A DNA stretch of 64,000 bases from CAXTKD01 sp964244885 (lineage in GTDB: Bacteria; Pseudomonadota; Alphaproteobacteria; Sphingomonadales; Sphingomonadaceae): the NCBI GenBank assembly GCA_964244885.1, contig CAXTKD010000006.1, positions 1 to 64,000 of the forward strand. Direction: 5' to 3'. Positions within the stretch are counted from its first letter, which is position 1, and each line of letters begins with the position of its first letter. The position numbers and the translations under genes are program-made. Positions 33,151 to 42,265 of this stretch are shown piece by piece. The notes beneath the pieces were generated by a model. The model ran no database searches. It saw nothing but the letters and a program-made list of their open reading frames with translations, and was not told the DNA's origin.

Positions 33151-34365
33151 ATGACGCAGCTCCCATCAATCCCGAGTCTCTTGGCCTCCGGCATGCAAAC
33201 CGTGTTCGCGGCGCTCGATGCAGCGGGCGGGACCAGCCGCCTTGTCGGCGGCGTTGTCCGCGACGCGCTGCTCGGCCTGCCGGTCTCGGATATCGACATG
33301 GCGACCCGCCTGTCGCCGCAGGACGCGACCGACCGCCTAACCGCCGCCGGCATCAAGGTCGTGCCGACCGGCATCGCCCACGGCACCGTCACCGCCGTCA
33401 CGCCGGATGGCATCATCGAGGTGACGACGCTGCGCCGCGATGTTTCGACCGACGGGCGCCACGCCGTCGTCGCCTACACCGACGACTGGCGCGAGGACGC
33501 AGTGCGCCGCGACTTCACGATCAACGCGCTCTACGCCAACCCGCTGACCGGCGAGGTGTTCGACGAGGTCGGCGGCCTCGTCGACCTCGCGAAGCGCTGC
33601 GTCCGCTTCATCGGCGATCCCCTCCAGCGCATCGCCGAGGATCATCTGCGCATCCTGCGCTTCTTCCGCTTCCACGCCCGCTTCGGCGACGGCGCGCCCG
33701 AGCCGGCGAGCCTTGCCGCCTGCGCCGCCCGCGCCAACGACCTGATGGCGCTGTCGCGCGAGCGCATCCGCGACGAGCTGCTGAAGCTGCTGTGCGTCGC
33801 CGATCCGGCGCCGACCGTCAGGACGATGATCGCGCACGACATCCTGAAGCCGGTGCTGCCCGAGGTGGTTGGCGCCGACGAGCTGGCGCGGCTGGTCGGC
33901 CTCGAAGCGGCGCTCGGCTTGCCGTGCGTCGCGATCCGCCGGCTGGCGGCGCTGCTGCCGCCCGACGCCGCGCTGCTCGACGGCCTCGGCGCGCGCCTCC
34001 GCCTGTCGAACGCCGAGCGCAAGCGGCTGGTGGCGAGCGCCGAGCGGCTGGCCCCGGTCCCCGACGACCTCCGCCCGCTCGCCTACCGCGACGGGATCGA
34101 CGCCGCTGTCGACCGCACGCTTCTTAGCGCCCCCAACCCCGCTGGGGATGTTGCGACTGTCGAAGCCCTCCAGTCGCTCGAAGGCTGGACCAGGCCCCGC
34201 CTGCCCGTCTCGGGCCGCGACGTCATGGCGCTTGGCATTACCGAGGGGCCGGCGGTCAGCCGGGCGCTTCATGCTGTGGAAGAGGCATGGATCGCGGCGG
34301 GCTTCCCGCCTGAGCGCGACGCTGTGCTAGGTCTCGCTCAGGCGGCAGTGTTGGCGAGCAAATAG
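33151..34365 (+). CDS. cca: CCA tRNA nucleotidyltransferase
   Basis: 404 residues from ATG 33151. The class II nucleotidyltransferase head has RLVGGVVRDALLGLPVSDID with the two catalytic aspartates (DID), ATRLSPQ, then the template region RRDFTINALYANP and the neck ED-H-RILRFFRFHARFG. The C-terminal helical part is divergent, as usual. It adds or repairs the CCA end of tRNAs; in this group it could also polyadenylate RNA. Confidence 0.9.
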   Translation: MTQLPSIPSLLASGMQTVFAALDAAGGTSRLVGGVVRDALLGLPVSDIDMATRLSPQDATDRLTAAGIKVVPTGIAHGTVTAVTPDGIIEVTTLRRDVSTDGRHAVVAYTDDWREDAVRRDFTINALYANPLTGEVFDEVGGLVDLAKRCVRFIGDPLQRIAEDHLRILRFFRFHARFGDGAPEPASLAACAARANDLMALSRERIRDELLKLLCVADPAPTVRTMIAHDILKPVLPEVVGADELARLVGLEAALGLPCVAIRRLAALLPPDAALLDGLGARLRLSNAERKRLVASAERLAPVPDDLRPLAYRDGIDAAVDRTLLSAPNPAGDVATVEALQSLEGWTRPRLPVSGRDVMALGITEGPAVSRALHAVEEAWIAAGFPPERDAVLGLAQAAVLASK

Positions 34366-36029
34366 GCCTCCGCATCGTCCTTCGACAGCGGCCTGGCGAA
34401 CAGATAGCCCTGGCCCAGCTGGCAGCCGAGGCCCGCCAGCATCTCCGCCTGCTCGGCGGTCTCGACGCCCTCGGCCACCGCCGACAGCCCGAGGCTGCGG
34501 GCGAGCGACAGGATGGCGTCGACGATCTTGTAGCTGTCGCGCGACCGGGTCATCCCCATCACGAAGCTGCGGTCGACCTTGAGCGCGTCGATCGGCAGGC
34601 CCTGAAGCGCGCCGAGGCTGGAAAAGCCCGTTCCGAAATCGTCCATCGCGATCGCCACGCCGAGCGACTTCAGCCGCTCCAGGATCAGCCCGGCGCGCTC
34701 GGGGTTCTCGACGATGACGCTTTCGGTGAGCTCCAGCTTCAGCCTGTCGGGCGGCAGCTTCGAGCTTTTCAGCACCGCCATCACCGCCCCCACCACGTCG
34801 TCGCGCGCCAGCTGGATACCCGACAGGTTGACCGACATCATCAGCTGCTCGGCGGCGGGGCCGAGCCGCGCCCGCCAGTCGGCGAGCTGCGCGCATGCCG
34901 TCTCCAGCGCCCAGCGCCCGATCTGCACGATGACTCCCGACGCCTCGGCGAGCGGGATGAAGTCGACGGGGGAGACCACGCCGCGTTCCGGGTGTTGCCA
35001 GCGCGCCAGCGCCTCGAAGCCGGCGATGGCGCCGGTGTCGAGATCGACGATCGGCTGGTAGGTCAGGAACAGCTGGCCGCGCTCGCAGGCGCGCCTGAGG
35101 TCGCTTTCGAGCAGGAAGCGATCGCGCGCCACCTCCTGCGACAATGGCTGGTAGAGCGCGATGCGGCCCGCTTCGCCCCGCTTGGCGCGGTGCATCGCGA
35201 GCTCGGCGTCGCGGATCAGCTGGTCGGACGTGCCGTCGCGCGCCGCGGTCGTCGCCACGCCGACCCCGGCGCTGATGAAGATGTCGCAGCCCTCGATCGG
35301 GAAGGGCGGCATCAGCGCCGCCGTCGCCTTCTGCGCCAGCGCCAGCGCGCAATCGGTGCCTTCGAGGCCGGTGGCGAGGATGGCGAAGCGGTCGCCGGCG
35401 ATCCGCGCCAGCAGATTGCCGTCGGCGATGCAGGCCTGCAGCCGCGCGGCGACCGCGCACAGCAGCAGGTCGCCCATCGCATAGCCGAGGCTCTCGTTGA
35501 CCGCAGTCAGCCTGTCGAGGTCGAGCGCCAGCACCGCGACCTCGCCGCACCCCGCGGCGCGCGCCGCCAGCGCCGACTTGACCCAGTTGGCGAAGGCCAG
35601 CCGGTCGGGAAGGCCGGTCAGCGCGTCATAGGCCGGGCCGGCGATGCTCTCGCGGTCGCGGTCGCGCAGGATCACCAGCGTGCGCCGCTCGGCCCCCGCC
35701 ACCGGCGACAGGTGCGCGATGAAATGGTGGCCGTTCCGGTCGTACCAGTCGGCGTGGGGCGCGCCCGCCGCGAGCGCCGCGAGCAACGGCGGAGCGGCGA
35801 CGATCGGCAGCCGCGCGATCCTGAGTCCGAGCGCGGTGTGGCGGGCGATCCCCGCCCAATCCTCGTAGGCGAGGTTGGCGGCGCGGCAGATCACCCCCGA
35901 AGCAGCGGTTTCGACGACCAGCGCGCCGACCGGCAGCGCATCGAGAATCGCCTGGCCGTCCTCGCGCGCGGCGGCGCCGTCGCGCCAGGCGCCGGGGTCG
36001 ATCCGTTGGGGCAGGGCCGCCGGCTTCAT
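34338..36029 (-). CDS. PAS/GGDEF/EAL protein, probable c-di-GMP phosphodiesterase
   Basis: 563 residues from ATG 36029. A PAS-like N-terminus (about 25-150) leads to a GGDEF domain whose signature is RIAGDRFAIL, so AGDRF replaces GGDEF and cyclase activity is unlikely. The EAL domain is intact: GFEALARWQHP, MSVNLSGIQLARDDVV, LELTESVIVE, and MDDFGTGFSSLGALQGLPID with KVDRSFV. It should cut c-di-GMP to pGpG, possibly with GTP binding by the GGDEF domain as a regulator. No membrane helix is seen. It ends 28 bases inside the convergent cca gene. Confidence 0.92.
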   Translation of the reverse strand: MKPAALPQRIDPGAWRDGAAAREDGQAILDALPVGALVVETAASGVICRAANLAYEDWAGIARHTALGLRIARLPIVAAPPLLAALAAGAPHADWYDRNGHHFIAHLSPVAGAERRTLVILRDRDRESIAGPAYDALTGLPDRLAFANWVKSALAARAAGCGEVAVLALDLDRLTAVNESLGYAMGDLLLCAVAARLQACIADGNLLARIAGDRFAILATGLEGTDCALALAQKATAALMPPFPIEGCDIFISAGVGVATTAARDGTSDQLIRDAELAMHRAKRGEAGRIALYQPLSQEVARDRFLLESDLRRACERGQLFLTYQPIVDLDTGAIAGFEALARWQHPERGVVSPVDFIPLAEASGVIVQIGRWALETACAQLADWRARLGPAAEQLMMSVNLSGIQLARDDVVGAVMAVLKSSKLPPDRLKLELTESVIVENPERAGLILERLKSLGVAIAMDDFGTGFSSLGALQGLPIDALKVDRSFVMGMTRSRDSYKIVDAILSLARSLGLSAVAEGVETAEQAEMLAGLGCQLGQGYLFARPLSKDDAEAYLLANTAA

Positions 36030-36094
36030 GCGGTGGTCTTCAGGCTCCGGACGCCCGCGGCAGTGCGGACTCGTATACCATTGCCAAAAACCGC

Positions 36095-36109
36095 TTAACG
36101 CCGCGTAAA
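36095..36109. promoter_or_regulatory. CtrA-like site in the divergent promoter (weak)
   Basis: TTAA-CGCCGCG-TAAA is one base from the CtrA consensus TTAA-N7-TTAA and lies between the EAL gene and the divergent MFS gene. cckA in the same window shows that the CtrA pathway exists. A match of this quality may be chance. Confidence 0.3.
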
Positions 36110-36154
36110 CGCTGATGCCTCGACAGGCGCGTCGCGATCGGCCACTCCTTGGGC

Positions 36155-37345
36155 GTGGCACCTCCCGTCCGAATGACGATCTACTCGGCGATCTTCTTCG
36201 CGGGATTCGGCGCGCTCATTCCCTTCCTGCCCCTGTGGCTTGAGAAGTCGCGCGGGCTCAGCGGCACCGAGATCGGCATCATCCTCTCGGCGGCGGGCTT
36301 CGGCCGGGTGTTCCTGGGGCCGCTGACCGCCGCCTGGGCAGATGGGCGCGGCGACCGGCGCGCGCCATTCCTGCTGCTCGGCGCGGCGGCGCTCGCCGCC
36401 TTCCTCGCGCTCGACCGGATGCACGGCTTCGCGCCGCTGCTCGCCGTCGGCCTGCTCGCGATCACCGCTTACTGGTGCCTGATCCCCTATCTCGAATCGG
36501 GCCTGCTGCGGCTGACCCGAAACGCGCGTTACGGCTACGGCGTCGCGCGCGGCATCGGCTCGGCGCTGTTCGTCGTCGCCAACATCGGCGTCGGCAAGCT
36601 GATCGACCTCTACGGCCCGCCCGCCGCCTACTGGTTCATCGTCGGCATCTGCGCCGTCCTGCTGCTGTTCGCGCTCGTCCTCGCGCCGGAGCGAAACGCG
36701 CTGGTCGAGGAGGCGCGGCCCTTCTCGGCGCGGCTGCGCGAAGGCCTGTCGCTGGTCCGCGTCCCCGCCTTCGCGCTCCTCATCTTCGGCGCCGGCTTCA
36801 CCCAGGCGAGCCACGCCTTCTACTACGCCTTCGGCACCCTCGTCTGGGTCCACCAGGGCCTGCCCGCCGGTCTTACCGGCTGGCTGTGGGGACTCGGGGT
36901 GGCGGTCGAGGTCGTGTTCCTGATGGCGTTCGGCCGCTGGTCGGAGCGAATCCACCCCGCGACGTTGGTGCTCGTCGGCGCGATCGGCGCGACGGTCCGC
37001 TGGACCGCCTTCGCGATGCAGCCGCCGGTCTGGGCGCTGTTCCCGCTCCAGATCCTCCACGCCGCGAGCTTCGCCATGACCTACCTCGGCACGATGCGCG
37101 CCATCCAGCGCTGGTTCGACGACGCCCGCGCCCCGACCGCCCAGATGATGTACGCCGCCTTCGCCGCCGCGCCGGAGGCGGCGCTCGCCACGCTGCTGGC
37201 GGGGCCGCTGTTCGACGCCTATGGCGCGCAGGGGTATCTGGGCATGAGCGTGCTGGCGCTTATCGGAGTCGCCTTCGCGATCTGGCTCCGCCTGACGCCC
37301 GAGCCGGCCCGAACCGCCGATAAGTCCGGCGGGCTATCGGTATGA
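36155..37345 (+). CDS. MFS transporter, HcaT-like (MFS_1_like)
   Basis: 396 residues from GTG 36155; ATG 36173 (MTIYSAIFFAGFGALIPFLP) is also possible. Twelve hydrophobic helices, with AAWADGRGDRRAPFLLLGAA as loop 2-3 and YGVARGIGSALFVVANIGVG mid-way, as in the 3-phenylpropionate transporter HcaT/nucleoside-proton symporter-like family. It is an inner-membrane proton symporter or exporter of unknown substrate. Not in an operon with the next gene, which is convergent. Confidence 0.82.
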   Translation: MAPPVRMTIYSAIFFAGFGALIPFLPLWLEKSRGLSGTEIGIILSAAGFGRVFLGPLTAAWADGRGDRRAPFLLLGAAALAAFLALDRMHGFAPLLAVGLLAITAYWCLIPYLESGLLRLTRNARYGYGVARGIGSALFVVANIGVGKLIDLYGPPAAYWFIVGICAVLLLFALVLAPERNALVEEARPFSARLREGLSLVRVPAFALLIFGAGFTQASHAFYYAFGTLVWVHQGLPAGLTGWLWGLGVAVEVVFLMAFGRWSERIHPATLVLVGAIGATVRWTAFAMQPPVWALFPLQILHAASFAMTYLGTMRAIQRWFDDARAPTAQMMYAAFAAAPEAALATLLAGPLFDAYGAQGYLGMSVLALIGVAFAIWLRLTPEPARTADKSGGLSV

Positions 37346-37351
37346 CGGGCG

Positions 37352-38278
37352 CTACGCTGTATCCAGCTTTGTCATCGCAAGGCGCAGGACATCCGCCGAT
37401 GCCTCAAGCGCCGCCCGCTCGGTCTCGTCCAGATCGGGAACCAGGACTCGCTCAACGCCGTTCGCCCCGATAACGCAAGGCAGGCTGAGGTAGACCCCGT
37501 CGATGCCGCACTCGCCGGAGAGCAGCGTCGAAACGGGCAGGACGACGCTCTCGTCGCGGGCGATCGCCTCGCAAATGCGGACGATAGCGGTGGCGACTCC
37601 GTAGGAAGTGTAGCCCTTGCCTTCGATGATCCGGTAGCCGGCGTCGCGCACTTCGGCGGCGATCCTGGCCGCTTCGCCGGCGGCGACCGAGCGGCTGAGG
37701 GGAATGCCGCCGACACGCACGCCGGACATCACGGCGACCTCGCTGTCGCCGTGCTCACCGACGACCAGAGCATCGATCGAGGTCGGCGCGACCGCGATCG
37801 ACGCCGCGACCGACTGGCGCAGGCGGCTGGAATCGAGAAGCGTCCCGGTCCCCATGACGCGCGTCGCCGGCAGCCCGGCATGGCGGAAGGCGATCATCGT
37901 CATCAGGTCGACCGGGTTGGCCGAGACGACGATGACGCCGGAGAAGCCTGCGTTCCGGAGGTTTGCCGCGCACGCCGCGACGATCTCGGCACTGTCCTTC
38001 GCGACCGAAAGCCGGGAAGCGGCGCCGTGCGTCGCCGCGCCGGCGGTGATGACGGCGATCCGGGCGCTGGCCGCATCGAGGTACTCTCCCGCCCAGATTC
38101 GCGCCGGACGCGCGAGCGCGTTCGCATCGGACAGGTCTGCGGCCTCTGCGCGTGCGAGGGCCGTGTCGCTGTCGATGAGCACGATCTCGTGGAACAGCGC
38201 GCGCAGCATGATGGCGTAGGCCGCGGTCGCGCCGACATGGCCGAGGCCGACGATCGCGATGCGGTCTCGCGCGGGCAT
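37352..38278 (-). CDS. Lactate/malate dehydrogenase family, altered specificity loop
   Basis: 308 residues. NAD-binding start IAIVGLGHVGATAA, DSDTA acid, catalytic pair D149/H176 (LLDSSRLR and VVGEHGDSEV) and the substrate arginine R152 are present, as in L-lactate dehydrogenase. The specificity loop after TAGA reads ATHGAASRL instead of the usual NQKPGETRL. So the position of LDH Gln102 is Thr83, while R89 (Arg109 equivalent) remains. It may therefore act on a different 2-hydroxy/2-oxo acid. It stands alone 96 bases downstream of parC in the same direction... its promoter lies before 38278, within the parC 3' flank. Confidence 0.85.
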   Translation of the reverse strand: MPARDRIAIVGLGHVGATAAYAIMLRALFHEIVLIDSDTALARAEAADLSDANALARPARIWAGEYLDAASARIAVITAGAATHGAASRLSVAKDSAEIVAACAANLRNAGFSGVIVVSANPVDLMTMIAFRHAGLPATRVMGTGTLLDSSRLRQSVAASIAVAPTSIDALVVGEHGDSEVAVMSGVRVGGIPLSRSVAAGEAARIAAEVRDAGYRIIEGKGYTSYGVATAIVRICEAIARDESVVLPVSTLLSGECGIDGVYLSLPCVIGANGVERVLVPDLDETERAALEASADVLRLAMTKLDTA

Positions 38279-38374
38279 GACGAGCGTCCTTTCGGTATCC
38301 GTGCCGAATAGAGCGCTTTGCGGCTGCCTATTCGATTGCTCGACTAATCACGAAATGCGGCCCGGCGTCGACGA

Positions 38375-40621
38375 TCAAAGCGAGAATCGGTTATGCCGCG
38401 GAAACCCCGTCGGCGGCAATCGTCCCGCCGCCGCCCGATCGCCGAGCCAGAGCGTCAGATCCGTCTCGCTCCGCGTCCGTCCGCTGTCGCCGCCCATAGC
38501 CCAGCTAAGCCCATCGGCAAGCCGGAAGGGCAGGGCGTCGGACAACCCGCCGTCCTTGTAGCGCTGGATCGTCACGCCCTGGCCGCGCGCCATCTCGGGG
38601 AGCTGGCTTAGCGAAAAGACGACCATCTTGCGGTTGTCGCCGATCGCCGCGACATGGTCCGCGCCCGCCGGGATCGGCCGCACGACCTTGACCTTCGCGC
38701 CCGCGCGCGGAGTCATCACCTGCCGGCCCTTGCGCGTCTCGGCGACGAGGTCCGCGGCCTTCACCACGAAGCCCTTGCCGTCGCTCGCCGCCAGCAGCAG
38801 CTTCTCCGCACTGCTCGCCGCGAACAGCGCGACGATGTCGTTGCCGCCGTCGAGGTCGATCATCAGCCGGATCGGCTCGCCGAAGCCGCGGCCGCCGGGG
38901 AGCTTGTCGGCCGCCAGCGTGTAGGCGCGGCCGTCCGCCGCCATCACGACGATCTTGTCGGTGGTCTGCGCGTGGAAGGCGTAGGCCGCGCCGTCGCCCT
39001 CCTTGAACTTCAACGTCTCGGCGGAAGCGAGCTCGACATGGCCCTTCATCGCGCGAATCCAGCCCTTGGCCGACGCGATGACGGTGATCGGCTCGCGCTC
39101 GACCATCGCCTCCAGCGGGATGTCGAACGCCACCGGTGACTCGCCGAAGCTCGTGCGCCGTGCCCCAATCGCGGTGTCCGGCCCGTATTTGACGCGCAAG
39201 GCAGCAAGGTCGCTCTTCACCCGCTCGCTCAGGCGCTTCGGGCTGTCGAGCAGGCCGCGAAGACCCGCGGCCTCCTTGGTCAGCGCCTTGTTTTCCTTGC
39301 CGATCTCCATCTCCTCCAGCTTGCGCAAGGAGCGCAGCCGCATGTTGAGGATCGCCTCGGCCTGGCGGTCGGTGAGCTCGAAGGTGCGGATCAGCTCGGC
39401 CTTGGGCTCGTCCTCCTCGCGGATGATGCGGATCACCTCGTCAAGGTTGAGATAGGCCTTGAGGAAGCCTTCGAGGATCTCCAGCCGGTCCTCGATCTTG
39501 CCGAGCCGGAAGCGCGAGCGCGCGATCAGCACCTCGACCTGATGATCGAGGAAGGCGGTCAGCGCCTCTTTGAGCGGCATGACGTGCGGGGTGCGGCTCT
39601 TGTCGAGGACGTTGAGGTTGAGCGGGAAGCGGGTCTCCAAGTCGGTGAGCTTAAACAGGCTTTCCATCAGCACCCGCGAGTCGACGTTGCGCGAGCGCGG
39701 CGCCAGTACGAGGCGTATTTCGCTGTCGCTCTCGTCGCGCACGTCCTCGAGGATCGGCAGGCGCTTGTCGTTGATCAGATTGGCGATGTCCTCGATCAGC
39801 TTGCCCTTCTGCACCTGGAAGGGGATCTGATCGACGATGATCTGGTAGCCGCCGCCCTTGAGCGGCACCTCGCTCCACCGCGCGCGGAGGCGGAAGGAGC
39901 CGCGACCGGTCGCGTAGGACTGGACGATCGACGCCTTGCTCTCGACGCAGACGCCGCCGGTCGGAAAGTCGGGGCCGGCGACGAACTCGACCAGTTCCTC
40001 GGTCGTCGCGTCGGGGCGGTCGATCAGCAAGGTCAGCGCGTCGATCAGCTCGGCGACGTTGTGCGGCGGGATCGAGGTCGCCATGCCGACCGCGATTCCG
40101 GCCGCGCCGTTCGCCAGCAGATTGGGGAACCCCGCCGGAAAGACCTCGGGCTCTTCCTCCTCGCCGTTATACGTAGTGCGGAAGGGGACGCACTGCTCGT
40201 CCAGCCCGTCCATCAGCTCGGCGGCCGCGTCGGTCAGCCGCGCCTCGGTGTATCGCATCGCCGCGGCGTTATCGCCGTCGATATTCCCGAAATTCCCCTG
40301 GCCCTCGACCAGCGGGTAGCGGAGCGAGAACGGCTGCGCGAGGCGCACCATCGCGTCGTAGATCGATTGGTCGCCGTGCGGATGGTATTTGCCCATCACG
40401 TCGCCGACGACCCGCGCGCACTTCTTGTACCCCGCCGCCGGATCGAGCTTCAGGAGGCGCATGCCCCAGAGAAGGCGGCGGTGGACGGGCTTCAGGCCGT
40501 CGCGGACATCGGGCAGCGAGCGAGCGGTGATCGTCGACAGCGCGTAGACGAGGTAGCGGTCGGAAAGGGCGCTGGAAAAGGGGGTCTCGATGATGCCCGG
40601 CTCGGGCGGGATGTCGGTCAT
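38375..40621 (-). CDS. parC: DNA topoisomerase IV subunit A
   Basis: 748 residues. The breakage-reunion domain has SLPDVRDGLKPVHRRLLWGM, KYHPHGDQSIYDAMVRLAQP and the catalytic tyrosine Y124 in AAAMRYTEARLT. The C-terminal half contains the degenerate beta-pinwheel blades. It lacks the gyrase GyrA-box, which separates it from GyrA. It decatenates chromosomes with ParE. At the quinolone-contact position equal to E. coli ParC Ser80 there is Gln85, with Asp89 at the acidic position. It follows recO in the same direction, separated by an inverted repeat. Confidence 0.95.
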   Translation of the reverse strand: MTDIPPEPGIIETPFSSALSDRYLVYALSTITARSLPDVRDGLKPVHRRLLWGMRLLKLDPAAGYKKCARVVGDVMGKYHPHGDQSIYDAMVRLAQPFSLRYPLVEGQGNFGNIDGDNAAAMRYTEARLTDAAAELMDGLDEQCVPFRTTYNGEEEEPEVFPAGFPNLLANGAAGIAVGMATSIPPHNVAELIDALTLLIDRPDATTEELVEFVAGPDFPTGGVCVESKASIVQSYATGRGSFRLRARWSEVPLKGGGYQIIVDQIPFQVQKGKLIEDIANLINDKRLPILEDVRDESDSEIRLVLAPRSRNVDSRVLMESLFKLTDLETRFPLNLNVLDKSRTPHVMPLKEALTAFLDHQVEVLIARSRFRLGKIEDRLEILEGFLKAYLNLDEVIRIIREEDEPKAELIRTFELTDRQAEAILNMRLRSLRKLEEMEIGKENKALTKEAAGLRGLLDSPKRLSERVKSDLAALRVKYGPDTAIGARRTSFGESPVAFDIPLEAMVEREPITVIASAKGWIRAMKGHVELASAETLKFKEGDGAAYAFHAQTTDKIVVMAADGRAYTLAADKLPGGRGFGEPIRLMIDLDGGNDIVALFAASSAEKLLLAASDGKGFVVKAADLVAETRKGRQVMTPRAGAKVKVVRPIPAGADHVAAIGDNRKMVVFSLSQLPEMARGQGVTIQRYKDGGLSDALPFRLADGLSWAMGGDSGRTRSETDLTLWLGDRAAAGRLPPTGFPRHNRFSL

Positions 40622-40658
40622 GGAATAGGCTCTAGCCTACCGCCCCCCGCCGATAAAT

Positions 40659-40790
40659 CCCTCGCCCGCTTGCGGGAGAGGGCGACTCGCCGGCAGGCGA
40701 GCGGGGTGAGGGAAAGCCCGGCGGCGGTGCTGCTGGCGCTGTCGCGCTTCGCCCCTCACCCCAACCCTCTCCCGCAAGCGGGAGAGGGGG
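40659..40790. repeat. Intergenic inverted repeat, 'CTCGCCCGCTTGCGGGAGAGGG' type
   Basis: CCCTCGCCCGCTTGCGGGAG and CCTCTCCCGCAAGCGGGAGA are the outer arms; the centre holds CTCGCCGGCAGGCGAG and a spacer. The same element recurs at 45794. It fills the gap between recO and parC. Confidence 0.85.
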
Positions 40791-41525
40791 TCAGGCAGCG
40801 CGTTTCCTCACCCGCGCCACCAGCCGCTCGCGGCTCGCCAGCGCGCGCTCGCGCCAGTCGCCGCCGAGCAGGTCGCGTTCGAGGAAGTGTCCTGTCGTCT
40901 TGAGCCCCGCGAGAATGTCCGCCCACTCCGCACTGCCGCCGTCGCGCAGGAAGACGGGGAGGGGGAGGAGCTTGTCGGCATAAGGCGCGCCGGCCGCCGC
41001 GCTCACCGCCTTTGAGGACTTGGGGCTGACGTAGCGCAAATCCTCCCTCACCCCCGTCGCCGCGCATTCGGAGAGATCGAGGCCGAAGCCCAGTTTCTCC
41101 AGCAGCAGCAGCTCGTAGCGCGCGACGCCCGCCATCCAGAGCGTCGCGTCCGCACTGTGGTCCATGACATCGAGCAGCCCGGTCAGCGCCTCGTGGACCG
41201 CCGGATAGGCGGTGCCCTCGGGCAAGGTTGCGGCGGTCAGCACCGTCAGCCAGTCGAGCGCCGCCGTCGCCAGCCGATCGTCGAGCAAGGCCTCGCGGCT
41301 CTTGACCAGCTCGACCGTCGCCGCCGCGAGCTGGGTGTCGACGCGGGACTTCAGATGCGCCTGGACGACGTTCCCCGCCTGCAGCACCGGCCGCATCCGC
41401 CGCCCGCGCCCGCCGCGCACATAGCCCGCGACGAGGCCCTGCTCGTTGGTCAGGAAGCGCACGACCGCGCCGGACTCGCCGTGGGGCAGGACGGCGCAGA
41501 CGAGGGCCTGGGTGGTCAGGTCCAT
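40791..41525 (-). CDS. recO: DNA repair protein RecO
   Basis: 244 residues from ATG 41525. The OB-fold start has ALVCAVLPHGESGAVVRFLT and NEQGLVAGYVRGGRGRRMRP, followed by LQAGNVVQAHLKSRVD and an alpha-helical C-terminal domain with LLLLEKLGFGLDLSECAATG. RecO works with RecF/RecR to load RecA on gapped DNA. It belongs to the rnc-era-x-recO-parC run typical of this class; an inverted repeat separates it from the membrane-protein gene upstream. Confidence 0.92.
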   Translation of the reverse strand: MDLTTQALVCAVLPHGESGAVVRFLTNEQGLVAGYVRGGRGRRMRPVLQAGNVVQAHLKSRVDTQLAAATVELVKSREALLDDRLATAALDWLTVLTAATLPEGTAYPAVHEALTGLLDVMDHSADATLWMAGVARYELLLLEKLGFGLDLSECAATGVREDLRYVSPKSSKAVSAAAGAPYADKLLPLPVFLRDGGSAEWADILAGLKTTGHFLERDLLGGDWRERALASRERLVARVRKRAA

Positions 41526-41535
41526 GAAGCGTCTT

Positions 41536-41640
41536 CGCCCCTCCCCTTCAGGGGAGGGGTTGGGGGTGGGGCCCATCCGCGCGCTCTGAGCCTGGCCCAA
41601 AGGCCCCACCCCAACCCCTCCCCTGAAGGGGAGGGGCGAA
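41536..41640. repeat. Intergenic inverted repeat, 'CCCCTCCCCTTCAGGGG' type
   Basis: Arms TTCGCCCCTCCCCTTCAGGG and CCCTGAAGGGGAGGGGCGAA, between recO and the upstream hypothetical gene. It ends 10 bases before recO's start codon on the minus strand, so it may affect recO translation. Confidence 0.85.
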
Positions 41641-41655
41641 GAGCGGCGCGGACCA

Positions 41656-42264
41656 TCAATCCTTCTTCGCGGCCGACACCCGCTTCGCCCAGATCGCGTC
41701 CAGCGCCGGCCGCGCATCCGCCGCCGCCCCGCGCCGGAGCAGCGACAGGCCCTCCAGCTTTACCTCGTCGCTGCCGAGCAGCCGCCCGTGCACCGTGTAC
41801 GCCACGTCGTAGATCGCCCGATCGGTCCGCACCTCGCCGTCGCTGACGTAGCGGGTGACGATCGACACGGGGACGCGGTGGACGCGCTTCTCGCCGCCGT
41901 CGAACTTCACCTTGCGGAGGCCGTCCTCGATCCAGCCGGCGTCGATCCGCGCGTCGCCCGCCGCGTCCACCGCATCAGCGCGGACCGCGGTGGGGAAGGT
42001 CATCGACTGGTCCTGGATCGCCTGCTCGTCGCGCGCCGGCTTCAGCTTCAGCGTCTCGCCGAGACCGGTCGCGGTCAGCACGAAGCTCTTGACCACCGCC
42101 TCGCGCTTCTCGGCGACGGCCGCCTTCTCGTCGGCCTCCGCCCGCTCGCGGTGCGAATCCCAGAAGCTGAGCGCGGAGATCGCCAGCGCCGCGATGCCGA
42201 TCACCTCGCCGATCGTCACCCAGCGGCGCCGATTTGCCTTCGCCTCTGCGGACTGGTCACTCAT
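41656..42264 (-). CDS. Hypothetical single-pass membrane protein in the era-recO interval
   Basis: 202 residues, not recognised as a named family. A basic N-terminus (KANRRRWVTIGEVIGIAALA) leads into one membrane helix (residues 18-35), a short charged stretch rich in Glu/Ala/Arg that could be a coiled coil (DSHRERAEADEKAAVAEKRE), and a mostly beta outer part. It begins one base after the era stop and is clearly in the same transcript. It may be a periplasmic or cytoplasmic partner of envelope or ribosome maturation; function unknown. Confidence 0.75.
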   Translation of the reverse strand: MSDQSAEAKANRRRWVTIGEVIGIAALAISALSFWDSHRERAEADEKAAVAEKREAVVKSFVLTATGLGETLKLKPARDEQAIQDQSMTFPTAVRADAVDAAGDARIDAGWIEDGLRKVKFDGGEKRVHRVPVSIVTRYVSDGEVRTDRAIYDVAYTVHGRLLGSDEVKLEGLSLLRRGAAADARPALDAIWAKRVSAAKKD

Positions 42265-42265
42265 G

